A DNA stretch of 42,799 nt, taken from contig JAJDBB010000101.1 in the NCBI GenBank assembly GCA_029261555.1, positions 1 through 42,799 on the forward strand, written 5' to 3'. The position numbers and the translations under genes were made by a program. The notes under the pieces were generated by a model. That model was not told the DNA's origin. It worked only from the letters and a program-made list of their open reading frames with translations, and did not search any database. The DNA comes from Nitrospinaceae bacterium. Lineage in GTDB: Bacteria; Nitrospinota; Nitrospinia; Nitrospinales; JACRGP01. Below, in pieces: positions 37,047 through 42,799 of the stretch. The first letter of the stretch is position 1; every line of letters starts with the position of its first letter.

Positions 37047-37069
37047 AACCGGCCACAATTACCGGTTTT
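37047..37069 (+). terminator. Small hairpin before the main terminator
   Basis: AACCGG and CCGGTT pair around a nine-base loop, followed by a short T run. It lies between the ihfB stop and the stronger terminator; possibly a second, weaker stop or an mRNA-stabilising stem. Confidence 0.35.
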
Positions 37070-37086
37070 GATTCATTATCAGGATG

Positions 37087-37114
37087 AGCGGGGAAAAGTG
37101 CCCCGCTTTTTTTT
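37087..37114 (+). terminator. Strong rho-independent terminator after ihfB
   Basis: AGCGGGG pairs with CCCCGCT around AAAAGTG, followed by an unbroken run of eight T. It would end transcription of the pheA-to-ihfB group before aroC. Confidence 0.93.
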
Positions 37115-37194
37115 ATTTTGGAATACCCATTCCGCCCCCTCCCTCCCGATTGGTTTCAAATTCTCCACCTCCTAAAGTAAGTTAAAATACGCCC

Positions 37195-38274
37195 ATGTCT
37201 GGCAACAGCTTCGGAAAAATATTCAAGATATCCACTTGGGGAGAATCCCACGGTCCCGGAGTCGGCGTGGTGATCGAAGGCTGTCCCGCAGGACTTCCCA
37301 TCACCGAAAAAGATATCCAAAAAGAATTGGACCGGCGCCGCACCGGCCAGAGCAAGGTCACGACCTCGCGAAAAGAAAAAGATCAAATCCGGTTTTTATC
37401 CGGCGTGTTCCAGGGCAAGACCACCGGAACGCCCCTGGCCATGATGGTGGAAAACAGCGACGCCGACTCCTCCAAATATGAAACCATCAAACACCTGTAC
37501 CGTCCCGGCCACGCCGATTATACCTACGACATGAAATACGGCTTCCGCGACTATCGCGGAGGCGGACGCTCCAGCGCCCGCGAAACCGTAGGCCGCGTCG
37601 CCGCCGGAGCCGTCGCCAAAAAGCTTCTGAAACGCAAAAAAATCACCGTCGTCGCTTACACCAAACAAATCGGGCCCCACGTCGCCAAAAAAATCGACTT
37701 GAAGGAAATAGAAAGAAATATCGTCCGATGCCCGGACAAAAAAATGGCGGAAAAAATGGTCGACCACGTCATGAAATTGCGCAAGCGCGGCGACTCCGTC
37801 GGCGGCGTAGTAGAAGTATTGGCCATGGGTGTGCCGCCCGGATTGGGCGAGCCCGTGTTCGACCGGCTGGACGCCGACCTGGCAAAAGCGCTGATGAGTC
37901 TGCCCGCCGTCAAAGGCGTTGAAGTGGGATCCGGATTCGACGCCGCTGAAATGACCGGCTCGCAAAACAACGACGCCTTTTACAAAAAAGGCGGCAAAAT
38001 ACGCACCCGCACCAACCACGCCGGAGGAGTCCTCGGCGGCATATCCACCGGCGAAGACATCGTGATGCGCTTCGTCGTCAAGCCCACCTCCTCCATCCTC
38101 AAGGAGCAGGAAACCGTGACCGCGTCGGGGAAGAAAGCCACGATCAAGGTCGAAGGCCGACACGACCCCTGCGTCAGTCCCCGCGCCGTGCCCATCGCCG
38201 AAGCCATGGTGGCGCTCACCCTGATCGACCACTACCTGCGCCAACAACTCTCCCAGGCGGATAAAATTTTTTAG
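37195..38274 (+). CDS. aroC: Chorismate synthase
   Basis: 359 residues, usual length. Signatures [14 protein letters not shown] near the start, [30 protein letters not shown], and [17 protein letters not shown] near the end. It forms chorismate from EPSP with reduced FMN, supplying pheA upstream. It is after the ihfB terminator, so has its own promoter; TAAAAT lies only six bases before the ATG with no ribosome-binding site, so a leaderless or nearly leaderless message is possible but not shown. Confidence 0.96.
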   Translation: MSGNSFGKIFKISTWGESHGPGVGVVIEGCPAGLPITEKDIQKELDRRRTGQSKVTTSRKEKDQIRFLSGVFQGKTTGTPLAMMVENSDADSSKYETIKHLYRPGHADYTYDMKYGFRDYRGGGRSSARETVGRVAAGAVAKKLLKRKKITVVAYTKQIGPHVAKKIDLKEIERNIVRCPDKKMAEKMVDHVMKLRKRGDSVGGVVEVLAMGVPPGLGEPVFDRLDADLAKALMSLPAVKGVEVGSGFDAAEMTGSQNNDAFYKKGGKIRTRTNHAGGVLGGISTGEDIVMRFVVKPTSSILKEQETVTASGKKATIKVEGRHDPCVSPRAVPIAEAMVALTLIDHYLRQQLSQADKIF

Positions 38275-38276
38275 CG

Positions 38277-38322
38277 CCCTCTTGCAAAGAGGGTTGGGGT
38301 GATTCTTCCGCTAAAAATTTAG
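38277..38322. repeat. Intergenic hairpin element, copy A
   Basis: CCCTCTT-GCA-AAGAGGG hairpin just after aroC, then TTGGGG and GATTCTTCC-CTAAA-ATTT. A related arrangement (hairpin, G-run, GATTCTTCC, TAAA, ATTT) occurs at 40546-40591. No T-run follows, so it is not a standard terminator. Confidence 0.55.
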
Positions 38323-38373
38323 ATAAATAATTGTTAGACAGGATTAACAGGACCGGCGAAGGCCCCAGGACCT

Positions 38374-38444
38374 GTCATCGCGAGCGACTGCAAGGAGCGC
38401 GGCGATCCAGGGTCTCTGGATTGCTTCACTACGTTCGCAATGAC
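38374..38444. repeat. Imperfect palindrome, GTCATTGCGAG-type intergenic repeat
   Basis: The ends GTCATCGCGA and TCGCAATGAC form an inverted pair, and the inner ...GCGATCCA / TGGATTGC... forms a second, enclosing GGGTCTC. This is the form of a hairpin repeat known from gaps in many unrelated bacterial genomes. The rest of the 210-base gap, including GACAGGATTAACAGGA just upstream, looks like other degenerate intergenic repeat material; no gene is seen. Confidence 0.7.
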
Positions 38445-38484
38445 GTAATTCCTGCCCCCACGGCTAGTGGCGGCGGCTGGCCGG

Positions 38485-39525
38485 TTAATCGAGCATTTCT
38501 TCGGCTTTTTCTTCTTCCTCGATGAGTTTGGTCACGGAGATGTGATCGTGCAGGATGTAGTAGACGCCCAAAACCAGCACCACGCCGAAGTTGACCGCCC
38601 AGGCAATCATCCCGAAACTGGCGGCCATCAATTCGTTCTCTTGCATGATCTCGTGCAGGGCCACCACAATCCCCGCCTGAAACGATCCCAGAAACGCCGG
38701 GGTCGGCAATACCGTGATCATGATGCACACGATCAACACCAGAATCAGCAAGGATTCCATCGACCGGTCGCCGACGTCGTAGGCCCAGTAAAACGGATAG
38801 TAACTCGCGATGATCAACACCCAGGTCAGGGCGGTGAGGAAAAATATCTTCGCCAACGCGGCGGGATCGCGCGCCACCAGCAGTCCGTCGCTGAACGTGT
38901 CGATCAAATGCAAAATTTTCTCCCGCCACTTCTCGGACAGGGGACGCAAAAACCAGCGCACAATTTTTAACAGCTTCTCCTTGTGCGTCACCAGCATATA
39001 AATAAAAACCATCAGCGCGACGATCAGGATCGCGGCCATGATTCCGAACTGGTTGGCGAGGGTTTCAAACGACAGGCCGGAAACTTCGCCCGCGTTTTGG
39101 AACGCGCCGGAATAGACCACCAGCACGTAGGCGAACAGCGCCAGCACCATGACGAGGTCGAACAGGCGCTCAACGACGATGGTGGCGAATACTCCGGTGA
39201 AGGCGACGCTTTGTTTCTTGCTCATCAGGTAGGCGCGCACCACCTCTCCGCCGCGCGCAGGCAAAACGTTGGCCAGAAAGCCGACCATCAACGGCGAGTA
39301 AATTTCTTTCACGGGAATGTCTTTTAACGGATTGAGCAAAATCCGCCAGCGGTAAGCGCGAACGACGTAGATGGCAACAATCAAAACCAGCGCCGGAAGG
39401 ATATAAACGTATTGAACCGTTTTGAACGAGGCCATCAACTCGTCCAGCGGCACGTTGCGGAGCGTGTACCACAGCGCAAGCGCGGCGACGCCCAGTCCGA
39501 TGATTAATTGTTTGTAATGTTTCAT
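38485..39525 (-). CDS. Lysylphosphatidylglycerol synthase TM-family (YbhN-like) membrane protein
   Basis: 346 residues with about eight hydrophobic helices. Family pattern: LPARGGEVVRAYLMSKK followed by FATIVVERLFDLVMVLAL, and late TVLPTPAFLGSFQAG. This membrane domain, without the soluble MprF catalytic part, occurs in proteins thought to move lipids or lipid-linked molecules; exact role is unknown. A glutamate-rich tail ends it (EEEEKAEEMLD). It lies downstream of ribF on the same strand with a 44-base gap. Not clearly tied to the glycan locus. Confidence 0.85.
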   Translation of the reverse strand: MKHYKQLIIGLGVAALALWYTLRNVPLDELMASFKTVQYVYILPALVLIVAIYVVRAYRWRILLNPLKDIPVKEIYSPLMVGFLANVLPARGGEVVRAYLMSKKQSVAFTGVFATIVVERLFDLVMVLALFAYVLVVYSGAFQNAGEVSGLSFETLANQFGIMAAILIVALMVFIYMLVTHKEKLLKIVRWFLRPLSEKWREKILHLIDTFSDGLLVARDPAALAKIFFLTALTWVLIIASYYPFYWAYDVGDRSMESLLILVLIVCIMITVLPTPAFLGSFQAGIVVALHEIMQENELMAASFGMIAWAVNFGVVLVLGVYYILHDHISVTKLIEEEEKAEEMLD

Positions 39526-39549
39526 GCGCCCTTCCCGTTTTTCTGTTTG

Positions 39550-39573
39550 CTCGTTAACTCGTTAACTTGTTAG
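39550..39573. repeat. Three 8-bp tandem units at the ribF stop
   Basis: CTCGTTAA, CTCGTTAA and CTTGTTAG in a row, the last covering the ribF stop codon on the minus strand. Small and possibly chance, but the unit is exact in two of three copies. Confidence 0.5.
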
Positions 39574-40502
39574 TCCGCTAAAATTGTTTTCGCCGCTTCG
39601 ACGTCTTTTTGAATTTGCGCGGCGAGGTCGCTGGGCGTCGGGAATTTTTTCTCGTCGCGCAGGCGCCGGACGAAAAATACTTCCACCTTCTCGCCGTAAA
39701 TCGAATCGTTAAAATCGAGCAAGTGCGCCTCCACCGTCAGGCGCCCGCGTTCGAAAGTAGGATTGGTCCCCACGTTAACCACGGCCCGGAAGCGCTTGCC
39801 CGCAACCTCGGCGTAGGCCGCGTACACGCCCGTGCCGGGCAATTGACAACCCGGCGCCTCGATGTTCGCCGTAGGGGCGCCGAGCCCCTCTCCTGCGCCA
39901 AATCCTTTTGCCACGCTTCCGGTTAAAGAATAATCGCGGCCCAGAAATTTTGCCGCCGCTTGCATTTCCCCCTGGCCAATCAGGCGACGGATTGCCGAAC
40001 TGCCGGCCAATTCCCCGTCCACATAAACCGGCTCGACGACGTTTACGGGAATTCCCGACTCCTGGCCGAGGCGCTTGAGCGTCTCCACCTTTCCCGCCCG
40101 ACCCTTGCCAAACGCGTAATCGTAACCCACCACCAACTCGCGGGCGCCGAGTTTGTCCGCCAGAACGTTTTTGAAAAAATCCTCCGCCGACTGCTCCGCG
40201 AAATCTGGCGTGAACTGTTCGCAGATAAGAAGTTCCAGCCCAAGCGCGTCCATCAGCGCGGCTTTTTTGTCGAACGGAGTCAACAGGAGCGGCGCCTTTT
40301 CCGGAGCAATCACGGTCAGAGGATGCGGCTCGAAAGTGAACGCCGCGGGCGTTCCCTTCAGAGTTTTCGCGCGCTCCACCGCAACCTGGAAAATCTTTTG
40401 ATGCGCCAGATGCACGCCGTCAAAATTCCCCAAAGCGACCACCGGCGCCAGCGGCGCCAGCGTGACGCTGGACTCAGTAGTTGGCGATTGGCAAATTTTC
40501 AA
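39570..40502 (-). CDS. ribF: Bifunctional riboflavin kinase/FAD synthetase
   Basis: 310 residues. N-terminal FAD synthetase with GNFDGVHLAHQ (25-35), FTFEPHP and a GSSAIRRLIGQGEM region. C-terminal riboflavin kinase from about 188, with APTANI and VVNVGTNPTF. It makes FMN and FAD from riboflavin. The first ~18 residues are not conserved and might be extra; later start codons were not supported by a ribosome-binding site. Confidence 0.93.
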   Translation of the reverse strand: MKICQSPTTESSVTLAPLAPVVALGNFDGVHLAHQKIFQVAVERAKTLKGTPAAFTFEPHPLTVIAPEKAPLLLTPFDKKAALMDALGLELLICEQFTPDFAEQSAEDFFKNVLADKLGARELVVGYDYAFGKGRAGKVETLKRLGQESGIPVNVVEPVYVDGELAGSSAIRRLIGQGEMQAAAKFLGRDYSLTGSVAKGFGAGEGLGAPTANIEAPGCQLPGTGVYAAYAEVAGKRFRAVVNVGTNPTFERGRLTVEAHLLDFNDSIYGEKVEVFFVRRLRDEKKFPTPSDLAAQIQKDVEAAKTILAD

Positions 40503-40545
40503 TTAATTCTATCCGTGTTCATCCGTCGTTTCTTTTTTTAACTGG

Positions 40546-40591
40546 CCCCGGCGCCTTCGCCGGTGGGGGGATTCTTCCCTTAAACATTTCG
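40546..40591. repeat. Intergenic hairpin element, copy B
   Basis: CCGGCG-CCTT-CGCCGG hairpin, then GGGGGG, ATTCTTCC, TTAAA and ATTT, the same order as copy A near 38277 but with a different stem. Just before it, ATCCGTGTTCATCCGTCG contains a short direct repeat of ATCCGT. The 123-base gap between ribF and the pentapeptide gene has no gene. Confidence 0.5.
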
Positions 40592-40625
40592 ATGATCATT
40601 TTTTGCGTTGCTGGAAGGCGAATAA

Positions 40626-42089
40626 TTACTTTCCCTTTTTAACTTCTTTACAGTTCCATTTGTTTCCGCCGATTATCTTTACCTCCAGGTAATTCGGAAA
40701 CCGGGTATTGCTATCTAAACTTTTAATGGAGTTGACTTGCTCACAACTAAGGTTCCTGGTCTCACGGTGGGTGCCGAATCTGTTCGGCCTCCCCCTCGCG
40801 AGGTTGGCCCCTTGGAGGTTGGCCCCTTGGAGGTCGGCCCCTTGGAGGTTGACCCTTTCGAGTTTGGCCCCCGTGAGGTCGGCCCCTTGGAGGTTGGCCT
40901 CTTGGAGGTTGGCCTCTTGGAGGTTGGCCTCTTGGAGATTGGCCCCTTGGAGGTCGGCATCTTGGAGATTGGCCCCTAGGAGGTCGGCATCTTGGAGATT
41001 GGCCCCTAGGAGGTCGGCCCTTTCCAGTTTGGCTTTAGTAGCTACCAAACCTTGAAGGTTCCAACCCCTAAAATCACGATCTGCAAGAGCGGCATTTTCT
41101 TTCAAAATTATTCGGTCGTCCCGAAACTCCTCCGCCGAGAAAGAGCCTATTCCCAAAAGTATAAGTCCATAAATAATAGAACCTGATTTTTCCCATTTTG
41201 TTTTCTTCAAGTTTAAATTGTGTTTCCAATAAACATAAATCAGGTAGGCGGCTACAACCCAGGAACCGAGCCGCCAAATATCCCCGGAAAATGGCAACAC
41301 ACGGGATTTAACGGAAAACACAAACAGGACGGCGGGGGTCAAAAAGTAAAAAACCCAGTTAGAAAGCAACCGTGCGAACCAGTTGTCTAAGTTGAACGCG
41401 AACGGCAACCGATTTTTATGAGGAAGTTCCTGGTAGCGGTGCAGTTCATGGATGAAAAGGTGGAAATAGCCCGTAATAAGAATCAGCGCCAGAGGGCCAA
41501 CGATCATAAACGTCTGAAAGTCGATCGGCACATCGGCAAACGGGAGCTTAACTTCGTTGTCTACTAATATTTTCTCCCCCGCTTTTCCCAAGGTTAGGAA
41601 ACAAAAAGTGGCGTAGGCGATCAGCACCAGGCCAATGCGACGGACATCCTTTGAGCATTCGTCGTGCCGGTCCTTGTATTCCTTGAAAATTTTTCCAAAT
41701 TTTTCTAAATCAAATCTGGCTCCAATATATTTCGCCTTTAATAACTGCTCCTCTGTAACAACAGCCCCGGTGAGGTCCGCACCATCCAAGTCTGCTTCTG
41801 AAAGATCGGCTCCACCCAAGTCGGCGCCATAGATATTGGCTCTCTGGAGTTTGGCATCATTAAGAAAAGCATTATAAAGTTTTGCCTCTTGAAGGTCCGC
41901 TCCTTGGAGTTTCGCTCCTTGTAGATGGGTTCCTTGGATACTAGCCTTCTTAAGGTTAGCTTTGCGGCAGTTTATTTCTTTTAAATTGGTATTGTTTAGA
42001 TCGGGTATAAGGTCTGGATTTTTTTTTCTCCACTGGTTCCACTCCTCGACAGATTTCTTGAGAAGCTCTATATGTTCTTGGTTAGCCAC
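40626..42089 (-). CDS. Membrane pentapeptide-repeat protein
   Basis: 487 residues in three parts: pentapeptide repeats about 32-125 (A-x-L-x-x type, e.g. [11 protein letters not shown]); five hydrophobic helices about 152-168, 192-213, 243-260, 275-290 and 302-318; then a second, more regular repeat block about 341-431 ([20 protein letters not shown]). The end, about 432-487, leaves the repeat pattern and contains [14 protein letters not shown]. Pentapeptide repeats form right-handed beta-helices; the function of membrane-bound forms is mostly unknown. It is followed on the same strand by ribF and preceded by the ThyX-like gene 39 bases away. Confidence 0.88.
   Translation of the reverse strand: MANQEHIELLKKSVEEWNQWRKKNPDLIPDLNNTNLKEINCRKANLKKASIQGTHLQGAKLQGADLQEAKLYNAFLNDAKLQRANIYGADLGGADLSEADLDGADLTGAVVTEEQLLKAKYIGARFDLEKFGKIFKEYKDRHDECSKDVRRIGLVLIAYATFCFLTLGKAGEKILVDNEVKLPFADVPIDFQTFMIVGPLALILITGYFHLFIHELHRYQELPHKNRLPFAFNLDNWFARLLSNWVFYFLTPAVLFVFSVKSRVLPFSGDIWRLGSWVVAAYLIYVYWKHNLNLKKTKWEKSGSIIYGLILLGIGSFSAEEFRDDRIILKENAALADRDFRGWNLQGLVATKAKLERADLLGANLQDADLLGANLQDADLQGANLQEANLQEANLQEANLQGADLTGAKLERVNLQGADLQGANLQGANLARGRPNRFGTHRETRNLSCEQVNSIKSLDSNTRFPNYLEVKIIGGNKWNCKEVKKGK
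40799..41036. repeat. 15-bp tandem repeats inside the pentapeptide gene
   Basis: About sixteen units near GGAGGTTGGCCCCTT. Three perfect copies of AGGTTGGCCTCTTGG stand at 40891-40935. A perfect 30-base duplication occupies 40951-40980 and 40981-41010. Each unit encodes one pentapeptide, so changes in copy number stay in frame. Confidence 0.95.
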
Positions 42090-42128
42090 TTGCTTCGATG
42101 CTCTCTATGTCTCGAGTGATTGTCAAAT

Positions 42129-42799
42129 TCAGTCCTGGTCGTCGAAAAGGCCGACGGCGAGGCTTTTGCGCGCCGTCCGCGCTTCCTGCTCGGCGCGGGT
42201 GATGCCGCCGTCGTAGTCGTGGTAATCCACATACTGCAACACCGGCTTCATCTCCGGATGGCGTTTTAAATAAAGTTTGGCCATGGTCTGCGCGACGCGC
42301 CGGTACTTGGGATGCCCGGCTTTCTGGGTTCTGAGTTCCGTCATGTGGCCCAACTCGCGCACGTTCATCCCCATGTTCCAGCGGATGAAATGGTTGAACA
42401 GCGCCGCGTATTGCGCCTGCGCGCGCATTCCGTTCTTGAGCAAATCGTTGTACAAATCCTCGGCGCGGTCGAAACATTCCTTCACTTCGGCGTCCCTGCC
42501 AATCTCCGCGATCTCCTCCGGAATGGAGTAGCCCAACAACGGACCCAGCTCTTGCCTCTGTTGGGTGAGCATGCGGTGGCGTTGCAGGTCGCGGTACTCG
42601 GCGAACCCGGCGATGACGTCGAAGTTAACGGGATAGCCGAACTCCAGTCCGCGTCCGGCGCGGTCGCGCTTGCTTTTGCGCTCGCCTAAGTAAGCGCGGA
42701 AAATTTCATCGCGTTTGTCCTGCGAAAGCTCCGCCAGGACGCGGCGGATTTGTTGCGTCGAATGGCGCGCGTAGGGGAAGACCATGGCGGCGAGGGAGT
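42129..42799 (-). CDS. ThyX-like (FAD-dependent thymidylate synthase family) protein, 5' end missing
   Basis: At least 222 residues visible; the frame runs to the end of the window without a stop before the ATG at 42785, so this is probably the C-terminal domain of a longer ThyX-like protein (text before it reads SLAAMVFPYARHS). It has RDLQRHRMLTQQRQELGPLL, which resembles the RHR-x7-S signature region of ThyX, but the serine position is glutamate here. LRTQKAGHPKYRRVAQTMAKLY is also of that family. Whether it makes dTMP is uncertain. Confidence 0.7.
   Translation of the reverse strand, partial: SLAAMVFPYARHSTQQIRRVLAELSQDKRDEIFRAYLGERKSKRDRAGRGLEFGYPVNFDVIAGFAEYRDLQRHRMLTQQRQELGPLLGYSIPEEIAEIGRDAEVKECFDRAEDLYNDLLKNGMRAQAQYAALFNHFIRWNMGMNVRELGHMTELRTQKAGHPKYRRVAQTMAKLYLKRHPEMKPVLQYVDYHDYDGGITRAEQEARTARKSLAVGLFDDQD

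Noticed and set aside
37396-38247. 283-residue frame on the minus strand across aroC
   Set aside because: Same shadow effect of a strongly biased gene; composition is odd (rich in F, G, V) and no start signal is seen.
40546-40570. Rho-independent terminator for the pentapeptide gene
   Set aside because: On the minus strand the hairpin is followed by A-rich, not T-rich, sequence.
40735-40830. Frameshift at the end of the second pentapeptide block ([13 protein letters not shown])
   Set aside because: The frame returns to a normal C-terminus ([13 protein letters not shown]) without needing a shift, and the other frames give no better text.
40799-41036. CRISPR array
   Set aside because: The repeats are directly adjacent 15-base units inside a coding frame, without spacers.
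40708-41055. Plus-strand frame of [10 protein letters not shown]-type repeats
   Set aside because: Comes from reading the 15-bp repeat of the pentapeptide gene on the opposite strand; not a separate gene.

Overview
This window looks like a chromosomal segment of a Gram-negative bacterium. It has an outer-membrane efflux protein, a Wza-type outer-membrane polysaccharide export protein, a lipoprotein, and the cmk-rpsA-sppA-ihfB neighbourhood of Proteobacteria-like genomes. Gene content and order (pheA-tyrA-cmk-rpsA-sppA-ihfB, then aroC) would suit a Nitrospinota, Desulfobacterota or other delta-like lineage. That placement is inference; there is no rRNA or other direct taxonomic marker here.

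Layout. (1) 1-6.5 kb: a metal-efflux operon with a truncated TolC/CusC-like outer-membrane factor, a CusB-like adaptor and a CusA-like RND pump. The pump keeps the three copper/silver methionines at E. coli spacing. It is followed by a secreted FMN-binding-like protein. (2) 6.5-12.4 kb: a compact acyl-assembly set (GNAT, MaoC hydratase, SDR reductase, FkbH-like HAD protein, acyl carrier protein), then a polysaccharide deacetylase and a methyltransferase, all on the + strand. (3) 12.4-30.7 kb: a surface-glycan locus. It holds a Wza-like exporter (+) and a long minus-strand run from 26.3 down to 13.5 kb: methyltransferase, GT4, GT2, B12-type radical SAM, GT4, methyltransferase, asparagine synthase, SGNH hydrolase, O-antigen-ligase/TPR protein, lipoprotein. 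A lone + methyltransferase and a minus-strand methyltransferase-flippase-polymerase set complete it. (4) 30.7-38.3 kb: housekeeping genes: a thiamine-binding-like MTH1187 protein, then pheA, tyrA, cmk, rpsA, sppA, ihfB (own sigma70-like promoter and strong terminator) and aroC. (5) 38.3-42.8 kb, all minus strand: a lysylphosphatidylglycerol-synthase-TM family protein, ribF, a membrane pentapeptide-repeat protein with DNA-level 15-bp tandem repeats, and the end of a ThyX-like gene that runs off the window. Degenerate hairpin repeats sit in the gaps of this last part.

How the genes work together. The FkbH/ACP/SDR/MaoC/GNAT set could make a carrier-bound short acyl group (glyceryl or a derivative) and transfer it to a sugar amine or hydroxyl. 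The glycosyltransferases and five methyltransferases would build and cap the oligosaccharide. Wzx/Wzy-like proteins would flip and polymerise it, and the Wza-like protein would export it. No initiating phosphoglycosyltransferase, Wzc kinase or sugar-nucleotide synthesis genes are visible, so the locus probably continues elsewhere. The 30.7-38.3 kb block ties aromatic amino acid synthesis to nucleotide and translation functions; aroA is not in its common place between tyrA and cmk. No tRNA, rRNA, CRISPR array or insertion sequence was seen, and no gene-free stretch exceeds 300 bases.
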